Assembly (NCBI RefSeq): GCF_020080835.1
Contig: NC_058158.1
Span: 13,578,001-13,642,000, forward strand
Reading direction: 5' to 3'
Source of the DNA: Cotesia glomerata
Taxonomy: Eukaryota; Arthropoda; Insecta; Hymenoptera; Braconidae
Length of the DNA: 64,000 nt
Part shown: positions 11,384-23,225 of the stretch, piece after piece
How the letters are laid out: each line of letters begins with the position of its first letter
Position numbering within the stretch: position 1 is the first letter of the stretch
Position numbers and translations under genes: made by a program
Notes under the pieces: model-generated
What the model was told of the DNA's origin: nothing
What the model saw: the letters and a program-made list of their open reading frames with translations, nothing else
Databases searched by the model: none

Positions 11384-12343
11384 CACGGAGAAAAATTTTG
11401 CTATAGGAACTCTATAGTAGTTAGTTAGTTGTAAAAAGTTTCAGTAGGTTAACGTATTCTTATAGTAACAATACCGTTTGGCTCCTGCAACTCTACATCG
11501 TTGAGCTCTGAGAGCTAAACGTTATTTACCTCTCACAACTCTACAGGATCGTTCTGAGACTATAACAAATTTTTGGAAGTCTGCTTAATAATTTTTTTTT
11601 ACGATTTAGCATTGATAATTTAATAAATACATGCAGCAGAATGAATTTATATTGCCAACAATAATTGTATATGACAAATAAGAATAGTATTATAATAGAA
11701 ATAAAATAATAATAGAACTTATATTACAAATAAAAATTATTTGTAAAATATTATATGGTCGTCACAAAATTATCTTATTTTCTTAATTATATCAATAAAT
11801 ATTGGACATAAAATCATTACCGTATATGCACGAGAAAAGATAAATAAACGAAAACAAATTTTATTTTGTGTTAAATGGGGTCTTTTAAATGTATTCCGAT
11901 AACTTATCACTTATCACAATATATTCAACTAATAAATTAAATTAATAGTCACTGCAAATGAACCTTGAAAAACCATAAATACAAAACTGTTCTAACGAAA
12001 TTCAATTTGACAAAAAAAAACCTATTTCCTTAAATAAATAAATTAGGAACTTAATTGTCCTCATATATTTTTAATAATATAAATTAGTAACAAAATAATT
12101 ATGTTTGGCATTTTAGAAGGTTATGAAATATGTCAGCGCACTCTACTACTGCGCAACGTAGAGCGCTCTCAACTATACCGTTTGGCTCTGAGAACAATCC
12201 CGTAGAGCTCTGAGAGCTTATCAACATTGAGTTATCAGAACTAAATAACATTTTGTTACTGTAACTCTACAACGAACAGTAAATTGTGTATAGTTGTGGT
12301 AACTCTACAGTTACGTTACCAGAACGAAATTTTTTTTTCCGTG
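11384..12343 (+). mobile_element. ~960 bp non-autonomous DNA transposon, copy 1
   Basis: Begins CACGGAGAAAAATTTTGC and ends AAATTTTTTTTTCCGTG, with TA on both sides (11382-11383, 12344-12345). It matches 31279-32240 and, inverted, 44803-45768 nearly base for base. Inside both ends are repeated CAACTCTAC, GAGCTCTGAGAGCT and TACCGTTTGGCTC motifs. No transposase frame is present, so a related autonomous element must have moved it. Confidence 0.9.
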
Positions 12344-12345
12344 TA

Positions 12346-13282
12346 TGTATATAAATGATTTATGTTTAATTTAAAACGAAAATTTGAAACGAAAAGTGCA
12401 ATTCTTAATCTAGAGGAATAAAAGTGTTGAAGGTAAAATAGTTAGTTAAGTGTCCGAAGTTTGCTCATTTTTTTTTGGCTTTTGGTTATAAATAGTTATT
12501 CAGTTTTTAATAGTTTTATTATTTTATAACCTAATTATTATTTTGATTAGCTAATAGGACTTATATGTTATAAATTTCGAATTGCAATATTCGTCATCAA
12601 TTTAATATTTATAATACTATTTATTAATTCAACATCCACCCTTAAAAATTATTGTGACTACCAAAAGTGTAATAATCAAACGATTTAACAAAAGTGATTA
12701 ATTTGTTTTCAATTTAATTTTATTACGGATCACAATAATAGTATTCAAACATGATAATAAATACATTTTTATTTGGTCACTGCAACTTCCATCTGTATTC
12801 AAGTCATTTTATTTCAGCACTGAGTCAATTTCATCTATTGCTCAATAAATCTCATACTTTTGCTCAACTATAGCGTTTCTGATAAAGAAAGTTGAGCAAC
12901 TTATAACACTTAAAATATTCTTTCATTTATGATAGTAATTTTGAAGTAAGCACTCGAATAGACTACAATCTGAGTGTAAAAATCTAATAAATTTAGTGTA
13001 CTTTTTTAGAGTTATAATATATCAAATGAAAAATTGCGCTTTCAATGCCGCCCTATATAAGGTATACCCTATATAATCTTACGTTTTTTTTTCTTAAAAA
13101 TTATTTATCATTACATTTTTTTTTATTTAACCAATAGGGTAGAACGACCGTTTTTGGACACCTTAATGCTAGTTTTGGAGACATTAAAATTCAATGATTG
13201 TGCAGATAATTGTAATGTTAAAATAATATTTTCATAGAATTTTTGAACGTTTACATTTATACAAACATAATTTATGATGCTA
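12346..13282. other. AT-rich stretch, no gene seen
   Basis: No supported feature. Confidence 0.4.
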
Positions 13283-15091
13283 CACAGTAAAAAATTTTGT
13301 GTAAAATCAACACAATCCTAGTGATAGAATCCGTCGACACAATTTTAGTGTTAATTTTCAACACAAAAAATAGTGTTGAATTTTTAACACAAATATTGTG
13401 TTAAAATTAACATTAATTTTGTGTCGACTGTATCTAACACTAGAATTGTGTTGATTTTACACAAAAAAAGTGTTAACTCACTTATTATTTGAGTTTATTG
13501 AATATAAAGGTTAGGGAATCAATAAAAAATAAATAAATCTTCACGCTTATCAAGAAAATTAGTTTATTTAATTTCTTTAATTTTATATTTAGCGTCAAAT
13601 ACGGACATTAAGGAAATAATTAAATTTATAAATAAAATAAGAGAAAAAAATATTTGAGTAAATAAAAATGAATGAGCAAAAATAATAACCATTTGGGCCG
13701 TTGAGAATTATTTTTTGTAATTTCTAAAACGAAAATTAGTTGTTAGTTGAACAATTTATTATTCTTTTCACATGAATCCAAATATTTATTTTCAACTTGT
13801 AATTTCAAAGTAAAAACGAAGAATTTTATAAATTTTTATACATGACTCACCTCTTTGGTAAGAACCGTTGCTTGAGCATGAGATTTCAATTTTTGCTTTT
13901 TAGCAGGAACTTCATAATGTTCTTCTCCAGCAACAGGACTTATATCTTCCAATGATGATGAATTTACAAACTCAATAACTGATAAATTCAGTGAACATTC
14001 TAAATTTTCTGGAATTGTTACATTTGTAGGATTAAAATTTTTAATGTTTAATATCAGACGTAATGTGTCTTAATAGTGTAATTAAAAAAAACTCACCATC
14101 CGAGATGTTATGATCAATACATTTTATTTTTAATGCAACACCTCTGGGACTGGAGAGAACGTAGTCGACCAAAATATCATCCAACCTAGCATCATCTGAA
14201 TCAGTGAAATAAAACTCTGTTTCAATCAAACTGGAAAAGACTTCACGAGCTGTAATAAACAATTACTTTTTACAACATACATAAAGAATGAGTTTGATAA
14301 ATAAATGTCAAAAAGTATAGAAATTAACCTTTGAAAATGAAATCATTTAATGTAACAGGTAGTTGTAATTTCGCTCAAACTTTATTATTTAGCCAATGAA
14401 AAATAAACATAATATTCCCTTGTGAACTATCTGTCATCTACAAAAAAAAAAAATTAAAACTAGTGTCAGAAAATGTAAAGTAAATTTGCAAAAGAAAAAC
14501 ATAAAATCAATAAATTTTTTTATATTTTTTTTATGAATTTGTTAAACTAACAGAGAAACTGTTCAAAGTCTTTCATTTTTAATAAATATTATAAATTTTA
14601 ACGTTAAATAATAATTCATGGAGCAAATTTATTATAAGAAAGTGAGGTTAGTTGAACATTTTATATAATTATAAATATAGTAAACTTTTACTTACTTTAA
14701 TTAATATCAATTTTTCTTTTTTTTAATTGTGAACAAACTGGTTTTTTTTATCAAATATAATTAAATAAACTATTTTTCATAAAATTAGACACTATAATTT
14801 ATACGCCCGAGTGGTTAAGTAGCTGTCCAGTAAAACAATGCGTTTGGCGCGTAAACTGAAGAAAGGACGCGCCAACAACACAAACTTAGTGTTAATATTT
14901 CCCGCTTGACACTAATTTTGTGTCATTTTATCTAGTAACACACAAAAAGTGTTAATATCTTGAAAACAACACTATTTTCATGTTAAAATTCAGGTAACAC
15001 AAAAAAAGTGTCAAATTAACACACAAAAATCAACACACAATTTTTTAACACAGACCGTTTTTGACGCAAATACACAATATTTTTTACTGTG
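13283..15091. mobile_element. 1.8 kb CACAG-type element carrying a gene fragment
   Basis: The left end is CACAGTAAAAAATTTTGTGT. The right end, read inverted, is CACAGTAAAAAATATTGTGT. Both ends continue into repeated AACACAA/TTGTGTT and AGTGTTAA motifs. TA precedes the left end; the base pair after the right end is AT, so one target copy may be mutated. Small relatives are at 27846-27924, 34598-34732, 39699-40262 and 46650-48404. This copy is far larger because it contains the three-exon fragment at 13851-14437. Near 14803-14820, GCCCGAGTGGTTAAG resembles the 5' end of a Ser/Leu tRNA, but no 3' half follows. Confidence 0.75.
13851..14437 (-). pseudogene. Broken three-exon gene fragment inside a transposon
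   Basis: Three minus-strand exons join in phase: 14437-14329, 14249-14097 and 14008-13851. Donors are AAAG/GTTAAT, GATG/GTGAGT and AGAG/GTGAGT. Acceptors are TTACAG and ATTCCAG, and the introns are 79 and 88 bases. The join gives about 140 residues starting at an ATG that itself follows TTTGTAG, a likely acceptor of an upstream intron. Codon 21 is TGA where Trp would fit, so this copy is probably dead. Residues 9-87 alternate hydrophobic strands with an acidic DSDDARLDD segment and end GVALKIKC, which suggests a beta-grasp (PB1- or ubiquitin-like) fold; that is inference. The third exon ends in a Lys-rich AKKQKLK stretch. I do not recognise the parent gene. No 3' end is visible. Confidence 0.6.
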
Positions 15092-15259
15092 ATATTACGC
15101 TTTTAAACTATTTTTACAATAATTTGAACATCAAATGCCCATAAACGTAATTATGGTCTAATTTTTTTCGTACACATGGTTTTTCATGGAAAGTGGAAAT
15201 GTTATTATAAGAGTTGAAATAGAATTTAATTTTCAGGTTAATTTAACAAAATGAAGCTA
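15092..15259. other. AT-rich stretch, no gene seen
   Basis: No supported feature. TTTTCAG/GTTAAT near 15234 is too weak to call a splice site. Confidence 0.3.
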
Positions 15260-15900
15260 TTAAAGTCTATTTGAAGTTAGAAGGCGGTTGAAGTGGTTCA
15301 ACTGATGCTTTACGGCATGTAGGCTTAAAAGAAGATAAATTTTTAGTGCATATTAATTGGTAGATGTAAAATGGAAGCTCTTGTGTACAATCAGATGTAT
15401 GTAATATGTTACAGCTGCAGTGGCAGGAGCATCTGATTGTGAAGGTTTCTTGGACCCCACCCTTATGTTCTGAACAACCCTCGAGTGTTCCCCATTTACC
15501 CCCGTCACGAAATCCTATCACCGAGGACCGAGGATGCCAACTGTAGTAGACAGGTCCGGGAGCCCCTAAGTCCACTATAGTAAATCAGACGGTGGCAGGC
15601 GGTCCTTCTGATCTGTCTGGGGCTCAGCAACGCTGTTTGCTGTTCACTCATCCCGTTTCACTCTCTTTACTTCTTTTATTTAATTCTTCCTCATTCCTCC
15701 TCTTCCTCTCTATCTTTAATCTTGACGTCAAGATGAATACTTAAATTTTCAAGTCAAATAAACTTTCCTGAGTAACTCTATCTCGACTACCGTGGAATTA
15801 CTTATGGTTCATAAACGCCTCGTAGGTTAGTGTTGTAGTGGCACACGCTTCTTTGTAAAACTCATACGAGGTACCGACGTGTATTCCGACATCTTCTTCA
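15260..15900. other. GC-elevated single-copy island
   Basis: Normal complexity, with a 102-codon minus-strand frame (15267-15575) that contains several Cys and His but no recognisable motif and no clear splice partners. Possibly regulatory or untranslated DNA. Nature unknown. Confidence 0.2.
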
Positions 15901-18900
15901 TCTGATCTCTTGTAAAACAGTCACGTCTTTTAGAAGTGTCCTGTTGATGTGTCATGTGAGGTGTTATGTTCTGTGTCTGATGTGTGCAACGACGAAACAG
16001 AAGCGTTTAAGATTAGAAACCCATTCCAGCTCTTCATCATATATATCATAACAGTGAATGTAAACGTTATGGAAGTGTGTAAACATCTTTGTTTTAATGT
16101 TAAAAGGTAAAACTTAAAACTCATTTTTACAATCACTTTGATTTTGTAAATTCAGTCACATTAAATAACTATCAAGAATGGATACTATCAAAATATTTCC
16201 ATAAATCCAAAATCTAATCGTTATTTATTTTCATTTGGATTTTTTTGAATTGTATTAAGTTTGAACGGTAAATAATACGCTTAGTTATTTGAGAAAACTA
16301 AACGAACATTGTCATAAATTTGCATTCACAATTACACCGAAAATTAGCCCAATTAAGAAACTTTATGGGTTCAACTCTTTGCTCAACAATTAACCATTTT
16401 TCTGTGTTATTAATCTCTACACAATAATTTTTAGAAGTCACTGAAGTTTTTGTTTTTTAATTTTTAAGATAATGTGTTTTTTCAAGTGTTAAATTTTTGA
16501 GTGACCAAAATTGAGAAAATATTTTTCTAATTGAATTCAATAACTAGTGAGAATTAAAAACTTGGAATTATCTAAAGTTTACTATTTTGAATTGACAAAA
16601 GCTTTGAGAAAATTTTAAAAATCAAAATTTGAAGAATATTTGTAATTTTTAACGTATAAAATGGCAGTGTTGCCAAAAAAATAATTAGAAAAAAAACAAA
16701 TTCAATTTTTGCCAATTTTAAAACTTGTTTAAATCTTGAGTGACTTTGAAAAATTTTGTAATCGAGCTGATTTTTGAAGACGGCCATTAAAACATAAATA
16801 TAAACTGACAACTTATTTTCTTAGTAGATTAAAATGAATGAGTCCTTTTGCGCGATTTTATTAGATTTTCGGAAAGAAAAACTCAAAGTTAAAAGAAATC
16901 ACCGTAAAACAAAAGACAGTACATATTCATAAACGTACCCACAATATAAATTGAAAAACATAGTAAATAAAACATGAGAGTACATTATAGGTACTTTATA
17001 CGTTCAGTATTACGTAGTTGATATATGTTCACAGCGGCAATCGATCTCTCTCACACTAACTGCTAATTGTGCGGCATCATAATTCTCTGTACCGCACCCC
17101 TTCCTCCGCTTACCCTGACAAAACTCTCACTGTTACAAAGGACGGATAAGTACGTTTGTGTATACATTCGAACATTCGTGTCGTACACATGTTTACAGTT
17201 TAAAAGCAATACTAGATATCATATATTAACTACACTTTTTCTTTTTCCTTTTTATTATTCGTGCTTTATTAAGCTTTTGAGACTAAATTAACATTTCGTC
17301 GGAATGAAATGAAAAAGCTCCAAGCTCGAGAACTCTGCAATATAAATCCACTTGTCTACATCAAATAACTATACTTTTTATCTTGATAATCAAACTCTAA
17401 ATTACCAATTTCTTACACATAAATACAATTATCAATTATCATAATCTCCACTTAATTCATTATTCACCTTTATAGTGTGTAAAAAAATTCTACAAACCGA
17501 AATTAATTAAATGTATAGTTTACTTAATAGTTCAACGGTTTTTAATGTAGGGTGAAGTTATGTAAACAATCTATGTAGTAAACTAATTTTACTGTGTGCA
17601 TTCACGAAATTACTTCCGTAATATTTTAAAAATAAATTAATGCCCCTAAATTGTTATTTACTCATGTATGTTTATTTTATACGGGAATATATTTATTTAC
17701 TTTGTTATCATTGTAGATAATAATGTATCAACATTATAAATCAAGGAAGAAAAAAAACTATTCATCTAATTTTTCCCATTAACGTCAATACCCATTATCG
17801 TTCTTTCACCGTGAATTAACGTAGTCTACCAATCAACCAACTTTTCCCGCAAGTTCGTCTTTCCGATTCGATAAACTACTGCCTAGCGTTAGCGATAGTT
17901 TTCTTAGAGAATTTCTCTTGGTATCGTACTTCCTCAGTACTTTTTTTATTATTTTTCTTTCGCTTTTTACTTCCCATCGATCTTTTCAGTAGTTTTTTTC
18001 CTTAGAAAAGTTTGTACTCCTCTCTCCATCGTACAACGCAACCACTCAGCTTTTTCTCTATTCTACCCACGCAAGCACGGTACCTATGAGCCATTTCGAA
18101 TAGAAAAAAAAAATAATAAAAAAAACTGTTGATGCAGAGTAGAAGGGAGAATAAGAAGTGGGAGGCGTACGAATAATAAAAATTGTCTGATATAAATCAA
18201 GCGGACAACGTTAAAGAGGATGGGCACCCAAGCTTCTTATCTCGAGCACAGGGATATCGTATTAAAGCTGCCGTGAAAATTCTCTCTATACTATGTATAT
18301 GTGGACATAATCTGTATGCCCTTTTTTATAATACATCACATATCTATCATTAATTTATTGCCAGCAGATCCTCTGAGTGTTTAAGCATTAATATTGTGCA
18401 TACTTTTATCCTAAGCTATGTACACATATATTCAAAAATAAAAAAAAAAAAATACGAATAAAGAACGAAATAATCCGGTGAAACTTACTGTCATAAATCA
18501 CTGTCTATCAAACGATTAAATTAATACGCTATCAAACTATCGAAAATTGTAACATTTGGAGCAAATAAATTTAATTCCATTTACTTTTATAGAAAAATGG
18601 ATGTAGAATGCGCTTTTTAAATGGTTTAAATTGCATCATTCAGTAATGTTCGAGAAATTAATTAAAATTTTTTAATAGCCTCGCTTTTTTTCCAGATACA
18701 ATTTATTTAGTTCTTTAGTTACAGATACTTGACTCTATTAACTGCACAATCATCCTTTTACGAGCACTACTTATACTTCAAATCCTTCTAATTCTTGTAT
18801 CTTATAATCACCAATTAATAATTTTTGCTTGAAACAGTTGTGTACTCCTCATCAAAACTACTATAGTTACTACAATTTTTATATTTACTACAATTACTTA

Positions 18901-18956
18901 ATCAGGAGATTGATTGGTTTCTTGCATACTACCGTTTCTTGTTTACGCCTTTGCTC
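15901..18956. other. Mostly AT-rich stretch, no gene seen
   Basis: No supported coding or repeat feature. 17020-17170 and 17800-18300 are more complex and contain CpGs; they are candidates for regulatory sequence only. ACACCGAAAATT near 16336 and TTTTTCTGTG near 16405 could be the ends of a very small MITE, but the match is too short to call. Confidence 0.35.
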
Positions 18957-19084
18957 ATATCGCGTGCCTAATGCCAAAAGGGCGGATAAAAGTTTTTTTT
19001 TGGTGCCAATCGTTTTGTAAACATGTTCTAAGCCTAAAAATGAAAAAAAAAATTTCTAAAGCCAAAAGGACGTATGTCTCAAGT

Positions 19085-19146
19085 TATACGCCCTTTTGGC
19101 TTTAGAACACTGAAAATTCAGTGATCTAAAGCCAAAAGGGCGTATA
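19085..19146. repeat. 62 nt near-perfect palindrome in GGGCGTAT element
   Basis: Arms 19085-19106 and 19125-19146 are inverse copies. They enclose a second small palindrome, CACTGAAAATTCAGTG. As single-stranded DNA or RNA it would fold into one long hairpin. Confidence 0.85.
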
Positions 19147-19150
19147 ATTT

Positions 19151-19250
19151 TTAACTTCCCGTTAAGAAAATTAAAAATTTTCTAAAAGCGGGAAGTTATT
19201 GGTTTTACCCCGTTTTTTGAAAATAGAATTTTCATCAGATCTATATTCAA
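19151..19250 (-). repeat. Fragment of the GGGAAGTT interspersed repeat
   Basis: AACTTCCCGTTAAG, then AAGCGGGAAGTTATTGGTTT, then CATCAGATCT matches the 54118-54210 end of the longer copies. It lies inside the element at 18957-19747 and interrupts it. Confidence 0.7.
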
Positions 19251-19747
19251 CTATACTCTGCTCAAAAAATTTTTCAACGATTAGTTAATAATTTCTTACT
19301 TATAATAAGATGTTTTTCATTCTATATATACATATTATGGATTTTAACTACAATTTTATGCAACGAATAAGAAGGAAATTTATAAAAAATATAAAATTTT
19401 AGTACGCGAAAAAATTTTTAATTCATATGCTTCTTTAATCATTGGACTGTCCAAAATGATGAAAATTTAAATTTACTACTATCGAAAATGTTGACTTTTT
19501 CAAAATTTTTTTTTTCACAAACTTTCTCTGGACAATTTTGAAGACTGTTGTTCGAAATTATAAAAAATCCTTATTTTTTTTATACGCCCTTTTGGCTTTA
19601 GACCGATAATTTCCTAAAACCAAAAGGGCGTATATCTTAAGATATATCGTAAAAAGAATGGCAAAAAAAAAATTTGTTCACGCCCTTTTGGCATGGAACC
19701 CTATCTAACTACTGTAATACGCCCTTTTGGCGTTAGACACGCGATAT

Positions 19748-20269
19748 AGTTATTTAAAAGATTTTTATTTTTCATATTCTTAAGAAATTTTTTCATTGCT
19801 ACAAAACTATTAAAATTTCTTAAATTTTCAATTTTGGTCGAAGATGTTTTCTTTTGCTCCTAAGTACCATGTCTTCATTCAAGAAAAATATCATGAAGGA
19901 AATATTTTATTCTACTTTTTTTTTGTAATTTAATAATTTTTTTTTTCTGTGTACTGTAATGAAAAAGATACTTCAATTTCCAACTTCAATTCTCACTCGC
20001 TTGAGAATTATCCCAGAAATTCAATCAATTATATGGAAATTTATCATGAACTTCAAAAGGTCCATAGTTTAGACGTTCAGATGTAATCACAATTAATCTC
20101 AAACGAGTTCATTAATTTAATTCTTGTTTCTTCTTCATTACAATCACATCGATGAGGAATAATGGTATAAATATTTGCAAATGGTCAGAATAATAAAAAA
20201 CAAGCGACTAAATATTACGTAACTCAGAAGTAAAGTGTTTAAATCTATAAAACGGTAAATTTAATAGGT
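19748..20269. other. AT-rich stretch, no gene seen
   Basis: No supported feature. Confidence 0.4.
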
Positions 20270-20900
20270 ATTGACGGAGTAACGTACGCCCGTCGAAAAC
20301 CTGAAAGCTAAGTAGTATATCGTTGTCCTCGGAATGATCGCGCGAGTGAATCGACTCTAAATGACGTAACGATCTGAGTAATCGTAAATTTCCCGCGCAT
20401 TTGTCGTTGCTGGAAGAATGTACTGCACCCTTCGGATGTCCTCAACGGTTATCTCCTGATTCTCGATGGGCATCTCGGCAGAGTCCGAGCTAAGCATCGT
20501 TCGCTAACCAGACCCGTATCCCGAACCCCGACGGACCACATTCTTCACTGCGACGCACATTGTTCCACCTCCTCCACTTCTCCTCCGTCCTCATCCTCAT
20601 CCTATATAACCATCTTCAAGACTTACAAAACCAGCTTGTAACAAGCTGGCTCTGCTCGACTGTTCAGGTTTTTCGATCCTCCAGTCCTCCAGCTTCCTCC
20701 TTTTATTCTTATTATTTTTTCACGAGTCTCTTTCTTCATCTTTCTCTCTCAAAATATTCTACTCTCAAGATCCCCTCTCTGAGGATGTTAGCGGCACTTG
20801 TCGAAAAACGCCGAATAAAGATTTATAAGCATATGGTTGACCGACTGCGGTCTTCGTTCATGATCCTCTATCGAACAAGCCACCACTGACCTTCGAAGTA
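20270..20900. other. GC-elevated single-copy island
   Basis: CpG-bearing sequence (20280-20540) followed by a TCC/CTC-rich stretch (20560-20780). A 109-codon plus frame and a 63-codon minus frame overlap here; neither shows a recognisable domain. Could be a regulatory region or untranslated exon. Confidence 0.2.
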
Positions 20901-22589
20901 TAGTCAAGAGTAACGATACGGCCCAATACAAGCTAATACCATATATAGTTGTATAGAACAAGGACGCAGCATTAGCCATCTTCCATAATTTTTTATCTTA
21001 CGACTTACAATTCCTGCAGTTATATACGATTCACATTGACCTTCAACGATTGGTTACAACCTCTGAATAATACCAGTTTTTATGAAACTTCTAACACTGT
21101 TTACCTGCTATTCGAAATGTTTTTTTTTTTATTTTTTTTAAAGTCCAGGAACGGTATTTATTCTTTTGTTTGTCCTACAATTTTTTACGTGTACCTACAT
21201 TTAAAAGCCAATAAATTATTCGTAAGCCTTGCGGTTCCGTCTAAAAATTTAACAAGAAAAAATTCTTAGGCTCTCTTAAGTAAGGTATATATAAACTCAC
21301 AATACACATTCTGAAGTAAAAAGTTTCAGAAGTTGAGAACAAAATGAGCTTTTCTCATGCTTTTCCTTGAACTTATCTTTATTATAATTTTAATATATAT
21401 TTATAGAGCTCTTGGATTCTATTTTTGCTCACCATTTGTCTATAGTTATTCATTCAATTCAATATACGTCATCTTCTAGATTTAAGTGGGTTATTGTTGG
21501 TCGGAGAATTATTAATCAGAATTAAATAAAATTTAGTAAATTAGTAGATTATGCCAGAACAATAATGATAATAAATTTTTTAAGGACTACAAAAAACGCA
21601 TAAAAAAATATTTAACTTTTAAAATTATTGTATTTATTAAGTGTTAAGAGAAATTGCTGTTTTTGTTTTAGCTTACAAGAAATACCGTTTTGATTTCAAT
21701 CAAAATTGATACAATGAGAAAGAACGTTTTAAATATTTTTAATTATTAACATTACTAATTCTGAACATGGATGCAATTGAAACAATTAAAGTAAATCCAT
21801 CAAAAATTATCTGAATCTCTTTTTCTAAAGTACCGCAAGTAAATCTAAAACATATAAATCAAACGAATCTATGTATTTTACATTTGACTCTTGCAGTATC
21901 GACAGTACTATCTTAGAAAATGTTAGCCCGACAAAAAATTCAACAGACTACAGATAACTTGATACCGATTTTATTGAGGGGCAATATATTAAACATAAAA
22001 AATTTAATTCGTTTTATACCCGAGCTCTTGATAGGTCGTCCGTTGAATAATACTTTTGTTAAAACCAACAAAATATTAATTATTTAACTAACCACGTCTT
22101 GAAGGTAGTTTTCGCCGAACGCAGTGTAAAGTATGCTTTTATATTTATTCTTGTTTTCTCAACTGGTAATCTCTCGGCATAAATTTTTTCATAAATATTC
22201 TAATCGATCCATCATGATAAATTTCTCATAAATACATAATTATAGCCATCAAAAATCGAGCCTATAAATTATAACTGATACATGAAATCTGATATACATA
22301 CATATTATTCTTCCTTGTTATTTTTTTGTTTCGTTTTCAACATAAATATCTTAATCTAAAAATCGTAATTTAAACTCAAAATTAAGTCAATTGGACAATT
22401 TAATAAACGAGTACCCGCAAAACTTAGACTCGAAGACGAAGAGTTGGTATAAAAAAAAAAAAAAAATAAAATAAAATAAATAAATTTGTTTGTGAAAAAA
22501 ATAAGAAAGTGAAAGATATTTCTAGCATCATATACGCTTGCGAATGGAAGAGTTATTTGAGTTTCAGAGTCGGCCATAATTCTCACAAA
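20901..22589. other. AT-rich stretch, no gene seen
   Basis: No supported feature. A poly-A tract with AAAAT units lies at 22450-22485. Confidence 0.4.
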
Positions 22590-22935
22590 GCTATTCTCAT
22601 CCCGGTTGCTCACTGCTCACCCACTGGAATATTTAAACATTGGGGTGGGTGGCTTTAGGCTTTTAGACGAGTTGGGGTATGCGATACGGCAGGAGTCTGT
22701 AGGACAGAAGATCCGTCGAGCAGGCCAGCGAGCAGACATGAGAAGGGAAGGAGAGTCTGGACTCTCAACGCAGCTGACAGCTGTTCCCTTGGTGGGCCGG
22801 TCGGTGGGGAGGATTCAGCCTAGTCGCGCCCCTTCTATAATGGCTCCCTTTTCTTCCTCCCTCTACCCAGTATGGCTGGCACTCTCCTAGTTACGTCATC
22901 TACCAGAGCCATGCGTAAATGCTGACGTCAGATGT
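22590..22935. other. GC-elevated single-copy island
   Basis: Purine-rich 22620-22770, then CpG-bearing to about 22930. A 94-codon plus-strand frame (22606-22890) has no recognisable domain. Possible regulatory or exon-like DNA. Confidence 0.2.
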
Positions 22936-23040
22936 GTTGTGATGTCAATATGACTGCACGATACATCACCGTTCCACACTATGGATCAATCAATTGCTAT
23001 AGACCAGTAGTAAAACTTCACAATACCTGTGAAAAAGTTT

Positions 23041-23090
23041 TCTGATATGGCCATACACGATCTGATTTTGTTATATATGGCCATATCAGA
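23041..23090. repeat. 50 bp hairpin with 15 bp perfect arms
   Basis: TCTGATATGGCCATA at 23041-23055 and its exact inverse at 23076-23090. Further ATATCAG words follow to about 23225. Possibly a very small inverted-repeat element. Confidence 0.7.
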
Positions 23091-23225
23091 GTATATGTGA
23101 AAATAAAAAAATAATTTATTAGTCATTTTTCAGTAGAGATGAAAAATGATTGTTATTTTGGAACCTAATGCCCATATCAGAACATCAGAACATAGGAATA
23201 TCAAAACATATCGACATATCAGGCA

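Larger units (their letters stand above)
18957..19747. mobile_element. GGGCGTAT-family element, short copy
   Basis: The ends are ATATCGCGTGCCTAATGCC and its near-inverse at 19729-19747. Eight copies of GCCAAAAGGGCGTAT, direct or inverted, lie inside (near 18975, 19065, 19087, 19130, 19584, 19617, 19680 and 19719). The element shares termini and motif with 43366-46046. It has been invaded by a fragment of the GGGAAGTT repeat from about 19151. No transposase is encoded. Confidence 0.75.

Noticed and set aside
14801..14860. tRNA-Ser/Leu-like GCCCGAGTGGTTAAG
   Set aside because: Only the D-arm region matches; there is no B box or matching 3' half.
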